Shown piece after piece: positions 7,162 to 14,739 of a stretch of DNA of 21,503 nt. The position numbers and the translations under genes are program-made. Position 1 is the stretch's first letter, and every line of letters starts with the position of its first letter. This DNA is from ARK-15 sp038880255 (GTDB taxonomy: Archaea > Thermoplasmatota > Thermoplasmata > Thermoplasmatales > ARK-15). Under the pieces are notes generated by a model, which was not told the DNA's origin, ran no database searches, and was given only the letters and a program-made list of their open reading frames with translations. The stretch is taken from assembly GCA_038880255.1 (NCBI GenBank), contig JAVZSA010000019.1, positions 1 to 21,503 on the forward strand. The letters run 5' to 3'.

Positions 7162-9813
7162 TTAAATTTCTTTCAATATTTTCCTAAGTGTGTAGATTAA
7201 AATTCCTCCATTTTTAACATATTCTATTTCTGCCAAAGTATCTAATCTTAACTTTCCTTTTATTTCTCTGCCATCACTTAATATAATATTAACAATTTTG
7301 TTTGGGGTGGGATCATTTAAGCCATATATATTTATCAATTCGTCACCTTTGAGTTCGGGTAATTTATCTATTTCAATAGGTATCACACCCATATCAACAA
7401 GGTTACTCCTATGTATTCTTTCAAATCCTTCTGCTATTACAGCCTTAACACCTAAAAGAGCTGTAGCCTTTGCTGCCCAATCTCTACTACTGCCTTGCCC
7501 ATACCTTTTTCCAGCAAAGATTACCAGTGGTATACCATCCTTTTGGTATTTCATTGATGCATCATAAATTGTCATTAATTCACCACTGGGGTAATATTTT
7601 GTATAACCACCCTGTATTTCAACCATTTTGTTCTTTATCTTTATATTTGCAAAACCTCCTCTTACCATCACTTCATGGTTACCTCTTCTTGATCCGTATG
7701 TGTTAAATTCTTCTGGTTTTACGCCATTTTCAAGTAAATAAATTGCAGCAGGTGGTAAATTTTTTAATGTTTCCTTATTTTTTAAATCAACATTTTTTAG
7801 CAATGAAATATCTGGTAAGATTACACCTGCAGGTGAAATATGGTCAGTAGTAATGTTATCACCAAATATTGCAAGGATTCTTGCGTTCTTTATATCCTCT
7901 ATTTCTCTTACATTAATTTCTTTAAACCAGGGAGGCTCTCTAATATAAGTTGATTTTTCATCAAATGTATATATTTTTTTATCCTGTATTTCAAGCCTCT
8001 TCCAAAGATCATTACCTTCAAACACATGAGCATATCTTTCTATATACATTGAAGGACCAAGATTTTCCTTAACGTAATTAAGAATTTCTTGATTACTGGG
8101 CCATATATCTCTAAGATATATACTTCTTCCATTTGGATCATATCCTATTGGCTCATTTTGGAAATCAATATCTATTCTTCCAGCGATTGCATAGGCTATC
8201 ACTAACATGGGCGAAGCAATAAATGCGCCCTTTACATATGGATTTATCCTTCCTTCGAAATTCCTATTTCCACTTAATATTGCCGCAGTAAAATAATCAT
8301 TTTTCTTGATTGCTTCTTCCACTTCTTTTATTAATGGGCCACTGTTCCCAATGCAAGTGGTACATCCAAAACCGACAATATGAAAACCGAGACTTTCAAG
8401 ATATGGCATTAAACCTGCCTTTTCTAAGTAGTCCTTAACTACAGTTGAACCTGGAGCTAAACTAGTTTTTACATATGGTTTTATCCTTAAACCAAATTCC
8501 ACTGCCTTTTTCGCCATTAAGCCAGCTCCAAATAAAACAAAAGGATTTGATGTATTTGTGCAACTTGTTATAGCTGCAATAACAATACTATAATTACCAA
8601 ATGATGTTTTTTGACCATTCAAATCTAAAACAATATCTTCTTTACTATTAACATTCATTTCCTTTGCCAAAGCCTTAATTTTTTCCTTACTTTCCTTCAA
8701 CAATATTTTTTCATCAGGGTTTCTTGGGCCTGCAATACTTGGCTCAACAGTTGAAAGATCAAACTCAATTAAATCATCATACTTTATACCATCTTCGCCG
8801 GAATAAAATAATCCTTGTTCTTTGAGATATTTTTCCACCAATTTTATCAATTCCTTTCTTCTACCAGTAAGTTCAAGATATTCCAATGTTCTTTCATCAA
8901 CTGGGAAAAATCCTATTGTTGCACCATATTCTGGAGCCATATTTGCTATTGTCGTTCGATCCTGAGCTGTGAGTGCGGATAAGCCTGGACCTACAAATTC
9001 AACAAATTTCCCTACCACATTTTTCTTTCTTAAAAATTGTGTTATTGTGAGTACAATATCCGTTGCAGTTACTCCTTCTTTTGGAGTACCAACAAGTTTT
9101 ACTCCTATTACTTCAGGTAGTTCAATAAATAATGGTTCACCCACCATTGCTGCCTCTGCCTCCAGACCTCCCACACCCCATCCAACTATACCTATACCAT
9201 TGATCATTGTTGTATGAGAATCTGTACCAATAAGTGTTTCTGGAAAAAGAATGTTATTCCTTTCTATGACGATACTTGAAAGATATTCCGTATTTACTTG
9301 GTGTATTATACCATTTCCCGGGGGTACTACCCTAAAATTATTGAAGTTTTTTTGTGCCCATTTTAATAGTTTATACCTTTCTTCATTTCTTTCAAATTCA
9401 ATCTCCATATTTTCTCTGAGTGAATAGGTTGTTCCAAATTTATCAACCTGAATAGAATGATCAATCACAAGATCCACTGGAACAATTGGATTTATTTTAC
9501 TGCTATCCTTCCCTAACCTTGTAACAGCATTTCTCATTGCAACAAGATCAAGGACTACAGGTACACCTGTATAATCCTGAAGTATAATTCTCTCAGGGAA
9601 AAATGGTATTTCTGTTTTATTCCTTTCAACAATTGCTTTTATATGTTCCTCAGTAACAATACTATTATCCAACCTTCTCAATAAATTTTCCAGCAATATT
9701 CTCATTGAATATGGAATTTTATCAATTTCAAATCCTTTTTCTTTTAGAGATTTTAAACTAAAAAATTCATAGCTTTTCCTTCCTATTTTTATTTTTTTCT
9801 TATAATCGTTCAT
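7162..9813 (-). CDS. acnA: Aconitate hydratase (AcnA type)
   Basis: Converts citrate to isocitrate in the TCA cycle using a [4Fe-4S] cluster. The sequence follows the AcnA/IRP-type layout across its full length of 883 residues from the chosen start. Cluster cysteines are C418 (TSCTNTSNP) and C484/C487 (GCTTCIGNSGP). LIGTDSHTTM and GVGGLEAEAAMVGEP are further family signatures. The C-terminal swivel domain has FGDNITTDHISPAG, YGSRRGNHEVMVRGGFAN and YGQGSSRDWAAK. The frame can be extended to an ATG at 9861, but the extra 16 residues (KFLCFTLLHQ) are unlike the family; the ATG at 9813 gives the usual MNDYKKKIKIG start and is preceded by GGTG. It is transcribed divergently from gar1. Confidence 0.93.
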   Translation of the reverse strand: MNDYKKKIKIGRKSYEFFSLKSLKEKGFEIDKIPYSMRILLENLLRRLDNSIVTEEHIKAIVERNKTEIPFFPERIILQDYTGVPVVLDLVAMRNAVTRLGKDSSKINPIVPVDLVIDHSIQVDKFGTTYSLRENMEIEFERNEERYKLLKWAQKNFNNFRVVPPGNGIIHQVNTEYLSSIVIERNNILFPETLIGTDSHTTMINGIGIVGWGVGGLEAEAAMVGEPLFIELPEVIGVKLVGTPKEGVTATDIVLTITQFLRKKNVVGKFVEFVGPGLSALTAQDRTTIANMAPEYGATIGFFPVDERTLEYLELTGRRKELIKLVEKYLKEQGLFYSGEDGIKYDDLIEFDLSTVEPSIAGPRNPDEKILLKESKEKIKALAKEMNVNSKEDIVLDLNGQKTSFGNYSIVIAAITSCTNTSNPFVLFGAGLMAKKAVEFGLRIKPYVKTSLAPGSTVVKDYLEKAGLMPYLESLGFHIVGFGCTTCIGNSGPLIKEVEEAIKKNDYFTAAILSGNRNFEGRINPYVKGAFIASPMLVIAYAIAGRIDIDFQNEPIGYDPNGRSIYLRDIWPSNQEILNYVKENLGPSMYIERYAHVFEGNDLWKRLEIQDKKIYTFDEKSTYIREPPWFKEINVREIEDIKNARILAIFGDNITTDHISPAGVILPDISLLKNVDLKNKETLKNLPPAAIYLLENGVKPEEFNTYGSRRGNHEVMVRGGFANIKIKNKMVEIQGGYTKYYPSGELMTIYDASMKYQKDGIPLVIFAGKRYGQGSSRDWAAKATALLGVKAVIAEGFERIHRSNLVDMGVIPIEIDKLPELKGDELINIYGLNDPTPNKIVNIILSDGREIKGKLRLDTLAEIEYVKNGGILIYTLRKILKEI

Positions 9814-9894
9814 AATTAACACCATTTGGTGCAATAAAGTAAAACATAAAAATTTTTTCAAATAACTTTTTTTAATAAAAAAATAATATTTTTT

Positions 9895-9909
9895 CGAAAT
9901 CTTTAAATA
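9895..9909 (+). promoter_or_regulatory. BRE/TATA promoter of gar1-tfb
   Basis: CGAAAT (9895-9900, BRE-like, purine-rich) is followed by TTTAAATA (9902-9909). The TATA centre is 25-26 bases before the GTG at 9931, so the transcript is predicted to begin at the start codon. This is the cleanest archaeal promoter in the window, and it decides the start of the gar1 gene. Confidence 0.65.
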
Positions 9910-9930
9910 TAAGTGAATATTATCTTTAAT

Positions 9931-10200
9931 GTGAAAAATAATCTAAAAATATTAGGAACAATCATTAACATTAAAAAAGATACATTGATTGCAAAATCAA
10001 TCAAACCTCCAAAAATGAATGAAGAGGTTTTTGATTACAAAGGAAATCTTGTTGGGTATATAATCAACATTTTTGGACCTGTAAAATCACCCTATTTTAG
10101 GGTGAAACTAAAAAAGAATACAGAAATTAAAGGATATGTGTTTGGAGGTGAAAAATATGTCAGAGGAAAAGAAAAAGGAGAGAAAGGCATGGATAGATGA
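9931..10200 (+). CDS. gar1: Gar1-like H/ACA RNP protein
   Basis: Small basic beta-barrel protein of 89 residues. The core VFDYKGNLVGYIINIFGPVKSPYFRVKL is the Gar1/Naf1 signature (strand, GxxxGxIxxIFGPVxxPY), here given in two parts: VFDYKGNLVGYIINIF and GPVKSPYFRVKL. Gar1 joins Cbf5, Nop10 and L7Ae in the H/ACA complex that guides pseudouridylation of rRNA. The frame is open upstream to a GTG at 9913, but that codon lies almost on the TATA box; the GTG at 9931 is 25 bases downstream and is the better, leaderless start. An ATG at 9929 is in another frame and meets a stop at once. The last 44 bases overlap tfb. A gar1-tfb pair is a recurring archaeal arrangement. Confidence 0.82.
   Translation: MKNNLKILGTIINIKKDTLIAKSIKPPKMNEEVFDYKGNLVGYIINIFGPVKSPYFRVKLKKNTEIKGYVFGGEKYVRGKEKGEKGMDR
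10144..10150 (+). promoter_or_regulatory. Shine-Dalgarno of tfb inside gar1
   Basis: GGAGGTG lies six bases before the ATG at 10157, a near-perfect ribosome binding site embedded in the 3' end of gar1. It fixes the tfb start at 10157, rather than the GTG at 10136 to which the frame also extends. Confidence 0.7.
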
Positions 10201-11104
10201 AATAGATAAATGTCCTGAATGTGGTTCAACACATCTTGTTAGGGATTATGATAGGGGCGAATTAATTTGTCAAGATTGTGGCCTGGTAATTGATGAAAGT
10301 TATATAGATCAAGGCCCGGATTGGAGAGCCTTTGATGCGGAACAAAAAGAAGAAAGAGCAAGAACTGGGGCCCCTATGACATACACAATACATGATAAAG
10401 GTCTTAGCACTGAAATTTCCTGGAAAAATAAGGATTCCTATGGAAAAAATATTCCAACAAGGAATAGAGCTCAGCTTTATAGATTAAGAAAATGGCAAAG
10501 AAGGATTAAAGTTTCAAATGCAGCAGAAAGAAACCTTTCACAGGCACTACAAGAAATGGAAAGGATGGCATCAAACCTTAATATACCAAAGGATGTGAGA
10601 GAAACAGCTGCAGTAATTTATAGAAAAGCAGTGAAGGAAAATATGATTAGAGGAAGAAGTATAGAGGGCGTAGTGGCTGCAAGTATTTATGCTGCCTGCA
10701 GGATGCTTAATATCCCTAGAACTCTGGAAGAAATCGCAGCTGTAACTAGAATAAAAAAGAAGGATATTGGTAGAACTTATAGAATAATGAGCAGAACACT
10801 AAAACTTAATCTATTTCCATCAAAACCAGAGGATTATCTTGATAGATTTTGTGCCAAGTTAAACCTTTCTGGGGATGTGAAGAAAAAAGCATTGGAAATA
10901 TTAAAAGAAGCTGAGGAAAGGGACCTTACATCCGGTAGAGGTCCAACGGGTGTGGCTGCTGCCGCAATATATATAGCAGCAGTAATGAATGGTGAGAGGA
11001 GAACACAAAGAGAGGTAGCTGATGTTTCAGGAGTCACAGAGGTGACAATAAGGAACAGATATAAGGAAATTACAGAAAAATTAGGACTTAAAATAGAAAT
11101 CTAA
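10157..11104 (+). CDS. tfb: Transcription initiation factor IIB (TFB)
   Basis: Archaeal general transcription factor of 315 residues; binds the TBP-TATA complex and the BRE and recruits RNA polymerase. The N-terminal zinc ribbon has C19, C22, C38 and C41 (CPECGSTHLVRD, ICQDCG). The B-reader/linker region follows (DQGPDWRAFD, TGAPMTYTIHDKGLSTEI). Two cyclin-like repeats cover about 110-205 and 215-310, with VYRKA-like and SIYAACR motifs in the first and GPTGVAAAAIYIAA plus the helix-turn-helix VADVSGVTEVTIRNRYKEI in the second. The start is fixed by the strong GGAGGTG six bases upstream. It overlaps gar1 by 44 bases in another frame and is probably cotranscribed with it. T-tracts after the stop probably end transcription. 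Confidence 0.96.
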   Translation: MSEEKKKERKAWIDEIDKCPECGSTHLVRDYDRGELICQDCGLVIDESYIDQGPDWRAFDAEQKEERARTGAPMTYTIHDKGLSTEISWKNKDSYGKNIPTRNRAQLYRLRKWQRRIKVSNAAERNLSQALQEMERMASNLNIPKDVRETAAVIYRKAVKENMIRGRSIEGVVAASIYAACRMLNIPRTLEEIAAVTRIKKKDIGRTYRIMSRTLKLNLFPSKPEDYLDRFCAKLNLSGDVKKKALEILKEAEERDLTSGRGPTGVAAAAIYIAAVMNGERRTQREVADVSGVTEVTIRNRYKEITEKLGLKIEI

Positions 11105-11105
11105 A

Positions 11106-11130
11106 TTTTTACACATTTTTATTATTTTTT
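11106..11130 (+). terminator. Oligo-T termination region after tfb
   Basis: Three T-tracts (11106-11110, 11116-11120, 11125-11130) follow the tfb stop codon without a hairpin, the usual form of archaeal intrinsic terminators. Confidence 0.45.
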
Positions 11131-11142
11131 GATTAACATACA

Positions 11143-11153
11143 TTTTTATAAAG
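11143..11153 (+). promoter_or_regulatory. TATA box of the glycosyltransferase operon
   Basis: TTTTTATAAAG is centred about 27 bases before the ATG at 11175, with no Shine-Dalgarno before that ATG. A new transcription unit therefore starts here. Confidence 0.5.
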
Positions 11154-11174
11154 AGACTTCATATACCATTTGAA

Positions 11175-12224
11175 ATGAAAATTGCATATGCAATATGTTC
11201 AATAGGTCTCGGTCATGCATCTAGGTCTTTGCCTTTGATTAAAAAATTAATCTCTGAGGGAAATGATTTAACTATAATAGCACATGGAAGATCTTTAGAA
11301 TTTTTTAAAAGAACACTTAGTGATATAAGAACAATAGAATTACCTGATTATCCAATTGAATACACAAATTCAAGATCATCCTTTATACCAAAATTAATAA
11401 TGAAATCACCTGCAATTATTAGTTCATTGTTTGAAGAACATGAAGAATTTGAAAAATTACAGAGGAAAGAAAATTTTTCCCTAATAATTTCTGATAATAG
11501 ATATGGAATCTTCAAAGTTGGTGTTCCTTCATTTTTATTAACACATCAACTTAGAATACTAAACCCTTATAGAATTAAATTTTTTGAAACACTAAGTATG
11601 TATTACAACGGATATGTAGGGAAATATTTTACAGGAATTTTAGTTCCAGATTTTGAGCAAAATTCACTTACAGGTGAACTTTCACATTCTTTAAAATTTA
11701 TTGATGTTAATAAAATTCATTATGTTGGTCCAATTTCAGAGTATAAAAAAAAGGATTTGGCAAAGGATATTGACTTACTTGCAGTAATTTCAGGACCGGA
11801 ACCTCAAAGAACAATATTTGAAAATAAGGTAATTCAGGAATTAAAAAATTTTGATGGAAAGTATTTTGCAGTTTTGGGAAGACCAGAAATAAAAATGGAA
11901 AATGAAAATATAGTTTCATTTGTTTCAACAGAAAAATTGAATGAATTATTTAACAGATCAAAATTAATTCTTTCAAGATCTGGTTATTCAACAATCATGG
12001 ATCTTTTTTATACTGGTGGAAAACCTATTTTTGTTCCCACCCCTGGTCAACCAGAACAAGAATATTTAGCAGAATATATTTCTCTTAAAGAAATTTCTGT
12101 TTCAATAAACCAGGAAAATTTTAATTTATCGTCAATAAATTATAATGGTATTAAGGGATTTCAAGGAGGTTATCAACTTGAGAAAACTATTAAAAACATT
12201 ATGGATATAATCTTTACAAAATGA
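11175..12224 (+). CDS. GT-B fold glycosyltransferase (MurG/GT28-like)
   Basis: 349-residue enzyme resembling the MJ1255-type archaeal glycosyltransferases. The N-terminal half opens with a Rossmann strand and GLGHASRS (11-18), the glycine-rich loop and GHxxR signature of MurG and UDP-glycosyltransferases. The C-terminal half has SRSGYSTIMDLFYTGGKPIF, then PTPGQPEQEYLAEYI (about 267-302), the GT28-type nucleotide-sugar binding region with the conserved E/Q-rich PGQ-EQ turn. It should move a sugar from a nucleotide donor to a lipid or glycan acceptor at the inner membrane face; donor and acceptor cannot be told. No transmembrane helix is seen. The last four bases (ATGA) overlap the start of the membrane protein gene downstream, so the two are coupled. 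Confidence 0.78.
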   Translation: MKIAYAICSIGLGHASRSLPLIKKLISEGNDLTIIAHGRSLEFFKRTLSDIRTIELPDYPIEYTNSRSSFIPKLIMKSPAIISSLFEEHEEFEKLQRKENFSLIISDNRYGIFKVGVPSFLLTHQLRILNPYRIKFFETLSMYYNGYVGKYFTGILVPDFEQNSLTGELSHSLKFIDVNKIHYVGPISEYKKKDLAKDIDLLAVISGPEPQRTIFENKVIQELKNFDGKYFAVLGRPEIKMENENIVSFVSTEKLNELFNRSKLILSRSGYSTIMDLFYTGGKPIFVPTPGQPEQEYLAEYISLKEISVSINQENFNLSSINYNGIKGFQGGYQLEKTIKNIMDIIFTK

Positions 12225-13222
12225 ATCAAAGTTGGAACACAAAAATGATCATTATTTCGGTGATAATAAGTCTTGTTGTTATTGCTATAATTATTTCTGG
12301 TACAATAACAAAGGAAACATTCCTTTACCTTTTTACACTTGATCCTTTTCTATTTCTTATCGCTATTGGTCTTCACCTTATTTATTGGTTTGCTTGGGCA
12401 GGAAGAATAAAAATACTTTCAAAAAGTATGAATTATAGTATAGGGTATCTTAAATCATTAAATATTGTGATGGTAAATGTTCTTGCTGCTTCAGTAACAC
12501 CCTCAAACGCTGGTGGGGAGCCTGTAAGAATAAAAATGTTGAATGATCTAGGTGTAAGGGGTGGAGATGCCACAGCTATTGTTATATCGGAAAGAGTCTC
12601 GGATGCGATTTTTTTTCTAGCAATATTTCCTTTACTTATAATATTTTTTGGACTTTCAATTTCAGGTATTATAGGAACTTTGTTAATTTTTGCAATTATA
12701 CTTCTCGCATCCCTCATTATAATAATTAGTATTTTGGTATGGAAACATAAAAATGTTGAAAAATTCTTGGAAAAATTTGATTCCATATTAAAATTCTTTG
12801 TTAAGGGCAAAGAAAAGAGATTTAAGTTAATTGAAAAATTAAAAATGGAATTTAGATACTTTCAGAAAGGAATAAAAATAATGATATTAAAAAGAAAATT
12901 AAACTTTATAGTAGTAATGATTCTCACTGCCATAATCTGGATTTCAGATTTTATAATATTTTCAATAATTCTACTTTCATTACATCAAGATCCACTTTGG
13001 ATATATTCAATCTTTGCTCAAATATTAATAGTACTTTTATCAACAATTCCTATTTCTCCAGGGGGTAGTGGTTTAGTGGAGTTTGTTGCTGCAATACTTT
13101 ATGCCCCATTTATAAGAAAGGATGTAATAGGCGTTGTAATATTAATTTGGAGATTTATTGTATTTTATTTAAATATAATAGTTGGTTTATTTTTCACATT
13201 GAGACATGTTGTAAAAAGGTAA
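12221..13222 (+). CDS. UPF0104 / LPG synthase transmembrane-domain family membrane protein
   Basis: 333-residue integral membrane protein with about seven or eight hydrophobic helices (first at 9-28). It has the two family signatures: SVTPSNAGGEPVR (91-103) and TIPISPGGSGLVEFVAA (275-291). The family includes the membrane part of lysyl-phosphatidylglycerol synthase (MprF), which translocates modified lipids, and YbhN-type proteins. In archaea it is often found beside glycosyltransferases. Here the ATG overlaps the stop of the glycosyltransferase gene by four bases, so a joint role in making and moving a glycolipid or lipid-linked sugar is likely, though unproven. The MprF aminoacyltransferase domain is absent. 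Confidence 0.82.
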   Translation: MNQSWNTKMIIISVIISLVVIAIIISGTITKETFLYLFTLDPFLFLIAIGLHLIYWFAWAGRIKILSKSMNYSIGYLKSLNIVMVNVLAASVTPSNAGGEPVRIKMLNDLGVRGGDATAIVISERVSDAIFFLAIFPLLIIFFGLSISGIIGTLLIFAIILLASLIIIISILVWKHKNVEKFLEKFDSILKFFVKGKEKRFKLIEKLKMEFRYFQKGIKIMILKRKLNFIVVMILTAIIWISDFIIFSIILLSLHQDPLWIYSIFAQILIVLLSTIPISPGGSGLVEFVAAILYAPFIRKDVIGVVILIWRFIVFYLNIIVGLFFTLRHVVKR

Positions 13223-13252
13223 AAAGATAATTAATATTTATCATTAAAAAAA

Positions 13253-13266
13253 TTTTAATAATATAA
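13253..13266 (+). promoter_or_regulatory. TATA box of the zinc-ribbon gene
   Basis: TTTTAATAATATAA is centred about 24 bases before the ATG at 13283, supporting that short frame as a separate leaderless gene. Confidence 0.4.
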
Positions 13267-13282
13267 CTTCTATTGAAAAAAT

Positions 13283-13459
13283 ATGAAATTTTTGGTATGT
13301 CCAATCTGTGGAAGTAAGGATATATATTATGAAGCAGGAATGGTGGAAGGCCAAAAGTACAAATGCAATAATTGCGGTTATATCGGTTCATTTGTTCTTG
13401 AATTTAATGAAGATGAATATATAAAATTTATTGAGGAGAAAAGGAAAAACCAGCCCTAA
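13283..13459 (+). CDS. Small zinc-ribbon protein (58 residues)
   Basis: Short open frame with two CxxC pairs: C6/C9 in LVCPICGS and C28/C31 in YKCNNCGY, spaced 18 residues apart, the classic zinc ribbon. The tail (about 38-58) is acidic then basic and probably helical (EDEYIKFIEEKRK). Such mini zinc ribbons are common in archaea and bind nucleic acid or protein partners; no specific function can be given. A TATA-like box about 24 bases upstream supports expression. The last 32 bases overlap the end of korC on the opposite strand. The frame is easily missed because of its length. Confidence 0.75.
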   Translation: MKFLVCPICGSKDIYYEAGMVEGQKYKCNNCGYIGSFVLEFNEDEYIKFIEEKRKNQP

Positions 13460-13955
13460 TTCCTTTAAGATCCTCTTCAAGAAATCTTTTGGATATTTTG
13501 TTTTTTAGTGTCTCTTCTAAATCATTTAAACTAACATGACCAGTAATCTTTGCATAATATCCAAGAAGAACCATATTTGAAATTTTGGGATTTGATATTG
13601 AAGCTGCAATAGAGGAAGCATCAATTTGATATAAATTTTTAAGATCATTGGGCACATTTTTTACAAGGGAAGAATCAACTATCAAATAATCACTTTTTTT
13701 AGCCAGTTGAATGTATTTTTCAAATGTTTTTTGATACATAAATATCATTACATTTGGATTTGTTATTATTAGATCATAAATTTCATCATCATCAACAATT
13801 ATATCAGCTGTAGTAATTCCTGATCTTACAGCAGCTGTATACGATCTTGTCATAACAACATTTTTCTTAAGCACCCTGGAAAATGTTTCCGCAAGTATTG
13901 TTCCAGCAAGTATTACTCCCTGGCCCGCCCAACCACCTATCCTTATTTGAATCAT
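13428..13955 (-). CDS. korC: 2-oxoacid:ferredoxin oxidoreductase, gamma subunit
   Basis: 175-residue gamma-type subunit. It starts with the family motif IRIGGWAGQGVILAGTILAE (4-23), followed by TRSYTAAVRSGITTADIIVDD, in which the Y-x-x-x-x-R-x-G block is typical of KorC/PorC. With KorA, KorB and KorD it forms the enzyme that oxidatively decarboxylates a 2-oxoacid (most likely 2-oxoglutarate) to an acyl-CoA while reducing ferredoxin. It is last in the operon; its ATG overlaps the korB stop by four bases (ATGA) with AAAGGTG as Shine-Dalgarno. Confidence 0.9.
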   Translation of the reverse strand: MIQIRIGGWAGQGVILAGTILAETFSRVLKKNVVMTRSYTAAVRSGITTADIIVDDDEIYDLIITNPNVMIFMYQKTFEKYIQLAKKSDYLIVDSSLVKNVPNDLKNLYQIDASSIAASISNPKISNMVLLGYYAKITGHVSLNDLEETLKNKISKRFLEEDLKGIRAGFSFSPQ

Positions 13956-14737
13956 ATTTTCACCTTTCTTATCATATCCTCCAATTCCTCTGTTAATTCA
14001 GGCTTTTCAATATCAACAAATTCACCTATTTTATATATGCCATCAGCATCCTCTCTAAAATTTTTCTTAAACCAATCTAACATCTGAATATGATCCATAT
14101 TAAGCATTCTACCCTCATATGTAGGGCACTGTGAAAGTACCTCGATAAATGAAAATCCCTTCTTCATTAATCCCTTTTCTATGGATTTCATTAATTGATG
14201 CATATGCCAAGTGGTCCATCTAGCAACATAGGATGCCCCTGCAGCCGCCACTACCCTCGATACATCCAATGAAAATGTTGGATTACCATAAGGTGTTGTT
14301 GAAGTTTTAGCATTATGAGGTGTGGTAGGTGCTACTTGGCCCCCTGTCATAGCATAAAGCCCATTGTTCACCATTATAACAGTTATTCCAACATTACTTC
14401 TTGCGGCATGCAGTAAATGGTTTCCCCCTATACCTGTTGCATCACCATCTCCAGTTACAACAATTACCTTAAGCTTAGGATTTGCTACCTTTAGGCCTGT
14501 GGCAAATGCGATTGGCCTACCATGTGTTGTATGAAGTGAATCCACCCTCAAATATGGTGATGGTATCCATGCAGAACAACCTATACCTGAAACTGCTGCC
14601 ACATCCTTTCTATCTATCTTTAAATCATCTATTGCTCTAACAATCGCATTCAAAATTTGACCATCACCACATCCGGGACAAAATGCAGATGGAAGTTTTC
14701 TCACATAATTTTCTTTTATATATTTTGCTGTTATCAT
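13952..14737 (-). CDS. korB: 2-oxoacid:ferredoxin oxidoreductase, beta subunit (TPP-binding)
   Basis: Catalytic beta subunit of 261 residues that binds thiamine diphosphate and a [4Fe-4S] cluster. The TPP/Mg motif is GDGDATGIGGNH (96-107), closed by NNGLYAMTGGQVAPTTP. The cluster cysteines match the family pattern: C20 and C23 (FCPGCGDG), C54 (GIGCSAW) and C204 (SQCPTYEGR). HTTHGRPIAFATGLK is typical of the Kor rather than the Por group. The frame extends to a GTG at 14743, but the ATG at 14737, five bases after GAGGTG and two bases after the korA stop, is the better start. The 3' end overlaps korC by four bases. Confidence 0.93.
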   Translation of the reverse strand: MITAKYIKENYVRKLPSAFCPGCGDGQILNAIVRAIDDLKIDRKDVAAVSGIGCSAWIPSPYLRVDSLHTTHGRPIAFATGLKVANPKLKVIVVTGDGDATGIGGNHLLHAARSNVGITVIMVNNGLYAMTGGQVAPTTPHNAKTSTTPYGNPTFSLDVSRVVAAAGASYVARWTTWHMHQLMKSIEKGLMKKGFSFIEVLSQCPTYEGRMLNMDHIQMLDWFKKNFREDADGIYKIGEFVDIEKPELTEELEDMIRKVKI

Positions 14738-14739
14738 TT

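Noticed and set aside
8969..9217. Plus-strand open frames within the aconitase gene
   Set aside because: Shadow frames opposite conserved aconitase motifs; Pro/Ser/Thr-rich composition with no start signals.
9814..9861. Aconitase N-terminal extension from an ATG at 9861
   Set aside because: The extra 16 residues are hydrophobic and unlike the family; GGTG before the ATG at 9813 and the usual family N-terminus favour the shorter form.
9913..9930. gar1 start at the GTG at 9913
   Set aside because: It is only four bases after the TATA box, which would place it upstream of the predicted transcription start.
12433..12810. Minus-strand open frame of 125 codons within the UPF0104 gene
   Set aside because: It is fully antisense to a clear membrane-protein gene with both family motifs, and the antisense product shows no recognisable domain.
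13194..13391. Minus-strand open frame opposite the zinc-ribbon gene
   Set aside because: The plus-strand frame has two CxxC pairs and a TATA box; the minus frame has neither domain nor start signal.
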